From contig QHZC01000398.1 of the NCBI GenBank assembly GCA_003224515.1, positions 18,845-27,953 of the forward strand: a DNA stretch of 9,109 nt, read 5' to 3'. The DNA comes from Acidobacteriota bacterium. Its GTDB lineage: Bacteria > Acidobacteriota > Terriglobia > Acidiferrales > UBA7541. The notes below the pieces were generated by a model. The model searched no databases, was not told where the DNA came from, and saw only the letters and a list, made by a program, of their open reading frames with translations. Made by a program: the position numbers and the translations under genes. Positions 1 through 5,436 of the stretch are shown here, one piece after another; the first letter of the stretch is position 1; every line of letters begins with the position of its first letter.

Positions 1-404
1 GCATCGTCAATCAGCCCTTCGGTAACCGGCCGCGAGTAGTGCCAGATGTCTCGGCCGGTTTGCGCATCGAGAGCATAGGCATCGTTGGCGGAAGTGACAA
101 ACATGAGTCCGTCGAAAACCACCGGCGTGACTTCCAGGCTATTCGAATTGGGCGCGTGGAATACCCATTGCGCGCGGAGTTGACCCACATTCTTCGGATT
201 GATCTGATCGAGGCTGCTGAAGCGGCGGCCCGTATAATCCCCATTGTAGGAAAGCCAATTTGCCCCCACCGGCTGCGCGGCAAGGGCTTCCGCCGCCACC
301 CCAATCGAGGTGGAAACGGAAACGGTGCCCGCCTCTTGCGCCCGCGCGGCGGCCAGGGATCCGCAGACGACGGTCATCCAGAGCGCTCCCAGACCGAACC
401 GCAT
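1..404 (-). CDS. PQQ-dependent dehydrogenase (quinoprotein alcohol/sugar dehydrogenase), N-terminal part only
   Basis: Translating the minus strand from the ATG at 404-402 gives 134 open codons that run off the left edge, so only the N-terminus is visible. Residues 1-23 form a short signal peptide ending ARAQ. From about residue 50 the sequence has the opening pattern of the quinoprotein propeller: NWLSYNGDYTGRRFSSLDQI, then NPKNVGQLRAQWVF, then a blade with YALDAQTGRDIWHYSRP. This pattern is known from the PQQ methanol/ethanol dehydrogenase family. Such enzymes oxidise alcohols or sugars in the periplasm with PQQ plus a metal ion and pass electrons to cytochrome c. The Ca/PQQ ligands and any C-terminal heme domain lie outside the window, so substrate and heme content cannot be judged. 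The start is 4 nt after the DUF4380 stop codon, with AGGAG 11 nt upstream, which indicates translational coupling in one operon. Family assignment is strong; substrate is unknown. Confidence 0.88.
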   Translation of the reverse strand, partial: MRFGLGALWMTVVCGSLAAARAQEAGTVSVSTSIGVAAEALAAQPVGANWLSYNGDYTGRRFSSLDQINPKNVGQLRAQWVFHAPNSNSLEVTPVVFDGLMFVTSANDAYALDAQTGRDIWHYSRPVTEGLIDD

Positions 405-408
405 CTTC

Positions 409-1839
409 TTACGAACTCCTGTCCGTTGCTGAGACCCGGACTTCGCCGAGCGAACCCTGGTCGTTCCCCTGCCGATCCATCACGTGAAGAGAAACCCGCG
501 CGGTTTGTGCCGGAACTTTAAGTTCCACGCGCAACTCTACGACTTCCGCCGGACTCACCGGTTGCAACGGGATGTTCGCAATCGGCGCTCCATGCCTGTC
601 GAAGAGCCGTGCCTCCAGCTTTCCCGGCACAAACACCCCAAAAATGCCGGAAAGCAGGATGCCGTTGTCCGTGGAGGAAACCGTCAGCGAACTCGCTACC
701 ACCCCGGCATCCATCATGGTCTTGAATTCTTTCCCCACCCGCGTTGGAAACCAATGGGTGTCCAGCGCGTACGTCTCTCCGGGCTGCAGCCGCACCATCG
801 GGCTGTTCACCTCGGCTTCCATGTAGTGAAGCCGGTCTTCCGGATTCGCAGACGTGACGTAGGGAATTCCTTTGTCACCGAGCACCAGCGAAGGACCGTT
901 CTTGTAGAAAATCACCGTCGCTTTGCCGGGATACTCCGCTCCTTTGATATAAGGAAAGCGCTCCACCATGGCGTAACGCGCCGTGCCGTCGACGACCGCG
1001 AGCCATTCACCCGGCGAATCCACCCAAACTTCACTTTGCAAATACTGCCAATGCAGTGTGAACAGATCATTTTTCACCGCAAAGGAAGGATCATCCGCAA
1101 GGCCGGAGCGAACGTGATATTGATTGAAGTACGCGCTGTGTTGGTTTGCGGGAGTGAAAGCCCAAAACTCATGATTGAACTCTCCAGGATTCCCAGCTTC
1201 TGCCGTGTCGAATTGCGTGACCGATTGCATCGACCACCGAATCGGGTGGCCGGTGATGTTTTTCATCACCGCATGGAATGAAATCCCTGGTGAATTCCCG
1301 CCGATCGTGATTTCACGAGCGTATTGCAGCCCCGTTTTCGGATCAGGTGGCCCGTCGAGCCTCACCGTGCATCTGGAATCCTGAGACAGAATCTTGAAAG
1401 AGTAGTCCCCATCGTCGAGGGCGTCCGAGACGGGACCGGCCCAATGCTGCTCGTCCTCTGTTCCCTCCGGCATCGGCCAGATTTTGTCGCCCCCATAATT
1501 AATCCAGCGGCCCTTTGCCACCTCGCTGCTCGGCGGGATGTATTGCCCTTTGTACTTTGGATTCACGAATAAATAGGTGTGGCCTGCGAAGGTGACCTGC
1601 ATCACGCGTCCGCCGAGCTGCGGCACGATCGTGACTTTCACCCACGGATTGCTCATCTCTTCTGCGCGCCAGCCTTCAAAGTTCATGGATTCGATCCGGC
1701 AAGCAGGTGAACTCGGCGCTTGTGCCCACGTCTGCCGCGGAAAGAAGCTCGTACAAAGCGCCGTAGCAACAAGCCAGAATGCACGCACCAGAAGGCAAAA
1801 ATCCGGCGCATCCACCCACACGATGAAATGATCAACCAT
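409..1839 (-). CDS. Exported DUF4380-domain protein (galactose mutarotase-like fold)
   Basis: The reading frame encodes 476 residues. An N-terminal hydrophobic stretch (about 15-35) ends in TWAQA, a likely signal-peptidase site near residue 41. The segment at about 65-95 (NPWVKVTIVPQLGGRVMQVT, then F-A-G-H) is the typical opening of DUF4380, a beta-sandwich family in the aldose-epimerase/mutarotase superfamily. The motif GGDKIWPMPE follows at about 117-126. The domain seems to end near residue 370, and residues about 380-476 look like a separate beta-rich tail. No biochemical role is established for DUF4380; sugar binding or anomer conversion is inferred from the fold. The gene sits 85 nt downstream of the RraA-like gene and 4 nt upstream of the PQQ dehydrogenase. 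The start is uncertain: the ATG at 1839 lacks a clear Shine-Dalgarno and gives an odd N-terminus without early positive charge. One extra T in the T5 run at 1801-1797 would join a better start at 1811 (see findings). Confidence 0.85.
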   Translation of the reverse strand: MVDHFIVWVDAPDFCLLVRAFWLVATALCTSFFPRQTWAQAPSSPACRIESMNFEGWRAEEMSNPWVKVTIVPQLGGRVMQVTFAGHTYLFVNPKYKGQYIPPSSEVAKGRWINYGGDKIWPMPEGTEDEQHWAGPVSDALDDGDYSFKILSQDSRCTVRLDGPPDPKTGLQYAREITIGGNSPGISFHAVMKNITGHPIRWSMQSVTQFDTAEAGNPGEFNHEFWAFTPANQHSAYFNQYHVRSGLADDPSFAVKNDLFTLHWQYLQSEVWVDSPGEWLAVVDGTARYAMVERFPYIKGAEYPGKATVIFYKNGPSLVLGDKGIPYVTSANPEDRLHYMEAEVNSPMVRLQPGETYALDTHWFPTRVGKEFKTMMDAGVVASSLTVSSTDNGILLSGIFGVFVPGKLEARLFDRHGAPIANIPLQPVSPAEVVELRVELKVPAQTARVSLHVMDRQGNDQGSLGEVRVSATDRSS

Positions 1840-1924
1840 CTGGTGAGAGTCTCTATACTACGGCGCTCTTCTAAGTTCCAGCCCCAATCATATAATGCAA
1901 ATAGGGAGAATCACTCTTTGGCCC

Positions 1925-2710
1925 TTAGAGACGCCCAAACTTCTTCACCGCTTCCTGGATGGACTTGAGCTTTTCGATCCACGCGTACATGGAGTGCTCC
2001 TTAAAGTCCATCTCTTGGGCTAGCGCAAGGACTTGCGCCGCCGTGGCGCGAGGAACCACCACCACGCCATCGGCATCCGCCACGATAATGTCTGCGGGAG
2101 TCACCGCGACTCCGTCACACACGACCGGAATGTTGGCTCCTGCGAAGCGGTAATGGCCCACCGAAGTGGAAGGCACGATTCCCAAGGCGTACACGGGAAG
2201 GCCGATTTTCTGCAGATAGGCGGTGTCTCGTACTCCTCCATCGATCACTGCGCCCGAAAAATCGCGCGAGGCCATGGCTGTTCCCATCAAGCCGCCCATA
2301 CCCGCAATGTCAGCGCCGTCCTCGACCACCATGACATAGACGGAATTCGCAGATCCCTGGTCGATCGCCGTAAGCATCCCTTTGAGCGCGTCAGGATCAT
2401 GGTTGCTTTCTTTCTTCAACAGCACCGTCAGTGCCAGGCCGGCAAATTTGGTCGGGAAAATCGGACGCATGCGATGCGACATGTACATCTTGCGGCCGCC
2501 GATCTGTTCTAGCGCATCCGAAACGGAAGCGGCCTCGACGTGCCGGAATCCTTCGAGCAAGGAAGCATCGTCATTCGGCTTCGCGGCTTCTTGGCTCGAT
2601 TTCGCGGAAGGCGGCCAGGCCCACCCCGCAACTCCCGCCAGGAAAAGAGCTATAGCCAGAAGTGCTCCGCAGGCAAAGACGCGGCGAAAAAAACGAACCA
2701 ATCTAGTCAT
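1925..2710 (-). CDS. RraA-family (HMG aldolase-like) protein with an N-terminal export signal
   Basis: The product is 261 residues from the ATG at 2710. That start is chosen because AGGAGG lies 5 nt upstream; an in-frame extension to 2833 has no such site. Residues about 50-225 match the RraA/4-hydroxy-4-methyl-2-oxoglutarate aldolase fold: a glycine-rich segment GMGGLMGTAMASRD (137-150), then GAVIDGGVRD (153-162). In the family, the Arg and Asp of that last motif (R161, D162) bind the keto-acid substrate and the divalent metal. The segment DIIVADADGVVVVPR (207-221) is the usual core end. Family enzymes do retro-aldol cleavage or oxaloacetate decarboxylation; RraA itself inhibits RNase E. Unusually, residues 1-32 are a positive n-region (RLVRFFRR) plus a hydrophobic stretch up to GWAWP, which suggests secretion or membrane anchoring, whereas the family is normally cytosolic. 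It is first in a minus-strand set with DUF4380 and the PQQ dehydrogenase. The true substrate is unknown. Confidence 0.88.
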   Translation of the reverse strand: MTRLVRFFRRVFACGALLAIALFLAGVAGWAWPPSAKSSQEAAKPNDDASLLEGFRHVEAASVSDALEQIGGRKMYMSHRMRPIFPTKFAGLALTVLLKKESNHDPDALKGMLTAIDQGSANSVYVMVVEDGADIAGMGGLMGTAMASRDFSGAVIDGGVRDTAYLQKIGLPVYALGIVPSTSVGHYRFAGANIPVVCDGVAVTPADIIVADADGVVVVPRATAAQVLALAQEMDFKEHSMYAWIEKLKSIQEAVKKFGRL

Positions 2711-2715
2711 GGACT

Positions 2716-2721
2716 CCTCCT
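2716..2721 (-). promoter_or_regulatory. Shine-Dalgarno AGGAGG of the RraA-like gene
   Basis: The minus strand reads AGGAGG, then 5 nt (AGTCC), then the ATG at 2710-2708. This perfect site decides the start codon and excludes the longer in-frame version that would begin at 2833. Confidence 0.85.
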
Positions 2722-2791
2722 GGAAGTCAGTCTGAAGCGCGGACTCTAACACTGTTTTGCACGCTCGTGGTAGAGGTTCGAAAACTCCAAG

Positions 2792-2809
2792 CCCGCTGCG
2801 TATCGCGGG
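2792..2809. repeat. Small inverted repeat in the divergent intergenic region
   Basis: CCCGC (2792-2796) and GCGGG (2805-2809) form a perfect 5-bp dyad around an 8-nt centre, about 80 nt upstream of the RraA-like start and 50 nt before the plus-strand -35 box. It could be an operator for the divergent promoters, but a dyad of this size can occur by chance. Confidence 0.3.
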
Positions 2810-2858
2810 AACATAAACTCCGAGCCGCCCCATTCGAATTTCGCCGCGGAGAAACAGG

Positions 2859-2887
2859 TTGACACGCGCTACTCAATGAGATATCAC
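2859..2887 (+). promoter_or_regulatory. Sigma70-type promoter for the cytochrome c gene
   Basis: A perfect -35 box TTGACA (2859-2864) is followed after exactly 17 nt by TATCAC (2882-2887), which matches TATAAT at 4 of 6 positions. Transcription would start near 2894, giving a leader of about 28 nt to the ATG at 2922 or about 85 nt to the ATG at 2979. The position is right for the downstream plus-strand gene. A housekeeping-type promoter is inferred from sequence only. Confidence 0.6.
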
Positions 2888-2891
2888 GGCG

Positions 2892-2920
2892 TTCCATTGT
2901 GAATGGGATTTTGTAATCCC
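2892..2920 (+). promoter_or_regulatory. Two overlapping, mutually exclusive hairpins in the cytochrome c leader
   Basis: CCATT-GTG-AATGG (2894-2906, extendable to 2892-2908 with one G-U pair) overlaps GGGATT-TTGT-AATCCC (2905-2920), a perfect 6-bp stem with a 4-nt loop. Both cannot form at once because 2905-2908 is shared. The second stem ends one base before the ATG at 2922, where a ribosome binding site would be expected, and no Shine-Dalgarno is seen there. It may be an operator near the transcription start, a leader RNA structure, or chance. Confidence 0.4.
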
Positions 2921-2921
2921 A

Positions 2922-3905
2922 ATGTTATTTTCAACTGCTGAAAGCGCGACAAAGCCGGTTTCTGCCGCCACGAGCCAAATGTTCGCCATCCGTTCCCGCA
3001 CCGGGACCAGTAGCAGCACCGCTTTCATCTTGCATTCTTCGCACCGCTTTTTCTCGGCCGCGATTGCCACATTACTTCTTGCTGCTGGCGCATTGCTGAT
3101 GCCTGCCGGCGCGCAGAAGGGAAATCCTACCGCAAAAAAAAATCAGCCTGTCCGTTCTGCCGCAGTGGATGGCCGCAAAATGTTCGAATCGGTTTGTGCA
3201 ACCTGCCACGGCCTGGACGGGCGAGGCGGCGAGCGCGGGCCCGATATCGTCGCACGCGCCGAAGTTCAGCAGTTGTCCGACGAGGAGACTCTGCGCATCC
3301 TGCAGGCGGGAATCCCAAGGGCGGGAATGCCCGGGTTTGGCCCGCTGGGCGCCCCGAAGATCAAGGCGGTGATGAGCTACTTACGAATTCTCCAGGGAGG
3401 AGGCCGGGCTGCTGCTATTCCGGGCGATCCGCAAAGAGGCAAGTCGCTTTTCTTCACAAAGGCCGGCTGCGCGAACTGTCACATGATCAACGGCTTGGGT
3501 GGATTTCTCGGAGCCGATTTGTCCTCCTACGGTTCAAATGTTTCGATGGAAGAGATTCGAAGCGCGATTACCGATCCCAATAAGGACCTGGACCCGCTAA
3601 CCAGAACCGTAATTGTGACCACCCGGGAAGGCCGCCAATTCACGGGCATCGCGCGCAACGAAGATAATTTTTCACTGCAATTGCAGTCGCTCGATGGAAC
3701 CTTCCACCTGTTCACGAAATCGGACCTCGAGCATCTCGAATATCAGCCAAAATCGCTGATGCCTTCGGATTACGGAGGCATCTTGAGCCGTGGTGAACTG
3801 GATGATTTGGTGAGCTATCTCGCGAGCGTCGCGCGGACAACCAAGCACAAGCATCCGAAACAAAATCGCGGCGCAAACAACAACAAGAGCATGACTAGCT
3901 ACTGA
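2922..3905 (+). CDS. Secreted diheme cytochrome c with C-terminal heme-binding domain
   Basis: The frame codes for 327 residues. A hydrophobic signal segment (FFSAAIATLLLAAGALLMPAGA, about 43-64) precedes two heme modules. The first is a class I cytochrome c fold with CATCH at 92-96 and a likely axial Met in GMPGFG (M136). The second has CANCH at 183-187, then GGFLGADLSSYG, DPN, a GRQFTG beta section, and SLMP (M280) with ELDDLVSYL. This order matches the putative heme-binding domain described from Planctomycetes and Verrucomicrobia (TIGR02603 type). The protein should carry electrons in the periplasm, possibly from the PQQ dehydrogenase encoded divergently; that partnership is inferred. The start is uncertain: ATG 2922, ATG 2979 and TTG 3030 are all in frame, none has a good Shine-Dalgarno, and the longest form has an unusually long n-region. 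A run of nine A (3134-3142) lies between signal peptide and first heme without disturbing the frame. The basic, Asn-rich tail after residue 306 looks disordered. Confidence 0.9.
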   Translation: MLFSTAESATKPVSAATSQMFAIRSRTGTSSSTAFILHSSHRFFSAAIATLLLAAGALLMPAGAQKGNPTAKKNQPVRSAAVDGRKMFESVCATCHGLDGRGGERGPDIVARAEVQQLSDEETLRILQAGIPRAGMPGFGPLGAPKIKAVMSYLRILQGGGRAAAIPGDPQRGKSLFFTKAGCANCHMINGLGGFLGADLSSYGSNVSMEEIRSAITDPNKDLDPLTRTVIVTTREGRQFTGIARNEDNFSLQLQSLDGTFHLFTKSDLEHLEYQPKSLMPSDYGGILSRGELDDLVSYLASVARTTKHKHPKQNRGANNNKSMTSY

Positions 3906-3944
3906 CCTCGTTTTGCTCACTTTATTCCCCTTGTCAGCTATTTT
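3896..3944 (+). terminator. Weak terminator-like stem after the cytochrome c gene
   Basis: TAGC (3896-3899) and TGAC (3903-3906), separated by a 3-nt bulge, pair with GTCAGCTA (3933-3940), which is followed directly by TTTT. The stem overlaps the stop codon and the loop is long (26 nt), so it would be a poor intrinsic terminator. Read-through into the next gene is quite possible. Confidence 0.22.
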
Positions 3945-3961
3945 GAATTTCAAGATATATT
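3931..3961 (+). promoter_or_regulatory. Possible promoter upstream of the SMP-30-like gene
   Basis: TTGTCA (3931-3936, 5 of 6 to the -35 consensus) and TATATT (3956-3961, 5 of 6 to the -10 consensus) are separated by 19 nt, which is longer than the optimum. A start near 3968 would leave a leader of only about 14 nt before the ATG at 3982. The spacing makes this tentative; the gene may instead be read from the cytochrome c promoter. Confidence 0.3.
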
Positions 3962-3981
3962 CGCAAGATTGGGCCTCGAAA

Positions 3982-4931
3982 ATGAAAAGGATATCTTCCG
4001 TTCTCACTCTGGTGCTGCTCGCCGTGGCCTTTCTCAGCTCTCTAAAGGCAGGTGCGCTGGGCCGGCGATTCGAATTGCTTGCCGAATCGTCGCAATTCTG
4101 GAAGCTGCTGGATCGCGACGCGCAGCTTACAACCGTGGCAACTGGTTTTGGATTTACCGAAGGCCCGGTCTGGGACCCCAAGAAATCAACAAAATTTTCC
4201 GCGTCTACCTGGCCGACGGCCGCAAGGAGGAAGTCCTCTCTCTTGGCGACCCCGACGGAAATACCTATGACCTTGAGCATCATCTTCTCGACTGTGCCAG
4301 CGTTTTGCGCGCCATCATCCAGGTCGAGCCCAACGGACTTTACAAAATTCTGGCCGACCGCTATCAAGGGAAACGCTTCAATAGCCCCAACGATGTGATC
4401 ATCGGCCCGGACGGCGCGATCTATTTCACCGATCCGACTCTGGACTTGGTGAAGGGAGAGAAGCAGGAGATTCCGTTCCAAGGAGTGTATCGTCTCGATT
4501 CGAATGGCGAAGTACGCTTGCTCACAAGGGATCTGACCCAGCCCAACGGGCTGGCCTTCTCCCCCGATGGAAAGCGTTTCTATGTAGATGACAGCAAGGA
4601 AAGAAACATTCGCGTTTATGACCGGAAGCCGGACGGGACGCTGGCCAATGGACGCATTTTCGGAGCAGAGCCGGGCGGCAAAGGCGATGGCGTGCCGGAC
4701 GGAATTAAAGTGGACAAAGATGGAAATCTCTATGTGACGGGCCCGAAAGGCATCTGGGTGTGGGATCCCCAGGGCCATCACCTTGGGACAATCGCGATGC
4801 CGGAGCAGCCCGCCAATCTCGCTTGGGGCGACACGGATTACGGCACGCTCTACATCACAGCGACGACGTCCGTGTATCGCTTGAAGACCAAAGCGCGCGG
4901 ATTTGTCCCCTATCTCCCATCACCACACTGA
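3982..4931 (+). pseudogene. SMP-30/gluconolactonase-family gene broken by a frameshift and small deletion
   Basis: From the ATG at 3982 the first frame gives a signal peptide (MKRISSVLTLVLLAVAFLSS) and then GFTEGPVWDPK, the typical first SMP-30 blade, where the Glu (codon 4159) is a metal ligand in the family. Just after DPK (about 4180) homology moves to the -1 frame: EINKIFRVYLADGRKEEV onward to the stop at 4929-4931. That frame carries GKRFNSPNDVI (ligand Asn at 4389), YFTDPTLDL, and VPDGIKVD (ligand Asp at 4698). All three metal ligands therefore exist, but in two frames. Compared with the family, the strand of the LYFSD/LYVSDE type between WDPK and EINK is also missing, so about 25 or 28 bases appear lost. 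Family members open sugar lactones or hydrolyse related esters in a calcium-dependent six-bladed propeller. The original frame stops at 4396-4398. This is either a genuine recent pseudogene or an assembly error; the rest looks undamaged. Confidence 0.82.
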
Positions 4932-4961
4932 AATTGCCTGTCGAGATTCCAAGTTTGCAAT

Positions 4962-5159
4962 CTAGCTCAAGGCGCGTTTCAAGCGCTTCGCGGTTTTCTG
5001 CAATTGGCGCTTGAGAGCATCCACTTGCTTCGATATATCATCGAGCTCTTTTTTAGCCAGCGATCCTGCTCTTGCGACCTTTTGAACTCCACGATCCGCT
5101 CTGCCCATTGCCGTCCCAATTTTCATCGCGACCCGCGTGAGCCTAGTCTTTCTGGCCAT
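4962..5159 (-). CDS. Small, very basic coiled-coil protein (hypothetical)
   Basis: The product is 65 residues with 19 Lys/Arg against 5 Asp/Glu. No family is recognised. A near-perfect Shine-Dalgarno GGAGG (5170-5166) lies 6 nt before the ATG, which is the main reason to accept so small a gene. The N-terminal half (1-30) is basic and Ala/Gly-containing. From about residue 34 to the end the sequence is predicted helical with heptad spacing: L39, I42, V46, L49, L53, T56, L60, A63. There is no signal peptide or membrane segment, so it should be cytoplasmic. The charge and helix suggest nucleic-acid or polyanion binding, but this is inference only. It converges on the broken SMP-30-like gene with 30 nt between the two stop codons, and has a structured non-coding region upstream. 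No operon partner is seen. Confidence 0.65.
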   Translation of the reverse strand: MARKTRLTRVAMKIGTAMGRADRGVQKVARAGSLAKKELDDISKQVDALKRQLQKTAKRLKRALS

Positions 5160-5165
5160 CTTGAT

Positions 5166-5170
5166 CCTCC
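5166..5170 (-). promoter_or_regulatory. Shine-Dalgarno GGAGG of the small basic protein
   Basis: The minus strand reads GGAGG, then 6 nt (ATCAAG), then ATG at 5159-5157. This strong site is important support for translation of the 65-residue product. Confidence 0.75.
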
Positions 5171-5188
5171 ATTTGTGAATTCAGCCAT

Positions 5189-5216
5189 CCTATACCCGAA
5201 CGATTCCAAGAGTCAT
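5189..5216 (-). promoter_or_regulatory. Possible promoter of the small basic protein gene
   Basis: On the minus strand, ATGACT (5216-5211, 4 of 6 to TTGACA) is followed after 16 nt by TATAGG (5194-5189, 4 of 6 to TATAAT), about 30 nt upstream of the ATG. Position is good and sequence match is mediocre. Confidence 0.3.
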
Positions 5217-5219
5217 TAA

Positions 5220-5298
5220 GATAACCAGGTTTTGCTCACGAGGCTTGATTCCAACGGAAAGTCCGTTACGCAAGCTCCGGCCGGTGAGCACGGTAATC
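5220..5298. repeat. Nested inverted repeats with inner hairpin
   Basis: TGCTCAC (5233-5239) pairs perfectly with GTGAGCA (5284-5290). Outside it, GATAACC (5220-5226) pairs with GGTAATC (5292-5298) except for one mismatch, after an asymmetric bulge. Inside it sits AACGGA-AAG-TCCGTT (5253-5267), a perfect 6-bp hairpin. The nesting is suggestive of a folded RNA or an element end, but each arm is short and some pairs may be chance. Confidence 0.4.
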
Positions 5299-5308
5299 AT
5301 TTTCAATC

Positions 5309-5325
5309 CCGGTGTTGCGCACCGG
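5309..5325. repeat. Perfect 6-bp hairpin CCGGTG/CACCGG
   Basis: CCGGTG (5309-5314), loop TTGCG, CACCGG (5320-5325). GC-rich and perfect, with no following T-run on either strand, so it is not a standard terminator. It lies between the nested repeat at 5220-5298 and the large element at 5437-5610. Confidence 0.45.
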
Positions 5326-5436
5326 CGGTGCATTCCTGATGTTGCGCGCCTGCTTCGGTCTCGACCTGCCCAGACAAGAAATGCAGGACAAAGTTATGGC
5401 ATGGATTGCTCAAGAGTCGACTAATTCAGAAAGAGC

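Noticed and set aside
1891..1896. Perfect TATAAT on the plus strand between the DUF4380 and RraA-like genes
   Set aside because: There is no matching -35 box at 16-18 nt, and it would drive only antisense transcription across the RraA-like gene.
2711..2833. Longer RraA-like protein starting at 2833
   Set aside because: The extra 41 residues show no conserved features, and a perfect AGGAGG points to the ATG at 2710, which exposes a sensible signal peptide.
4176..4200. Programmed -1 ribosomal frameshifting to join the two SMP-30 frames
   Set aside because: The shift direction is -1, but no X XXY YYZ heptamer fits the reading frame at CCCCAAGAAA or AAAATTTT, and the strand missing between the frames would still be lost. 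A deletion or assembly error explains it better.
3672..4781. Minus-strand open frame of 369 codons across the end of the cytochrome and the SMP-30 gene
   Set aside because: It is antisense to clear SMP-30 and cytochrome homology, spans the intergenic gap and has no recognisable domain.
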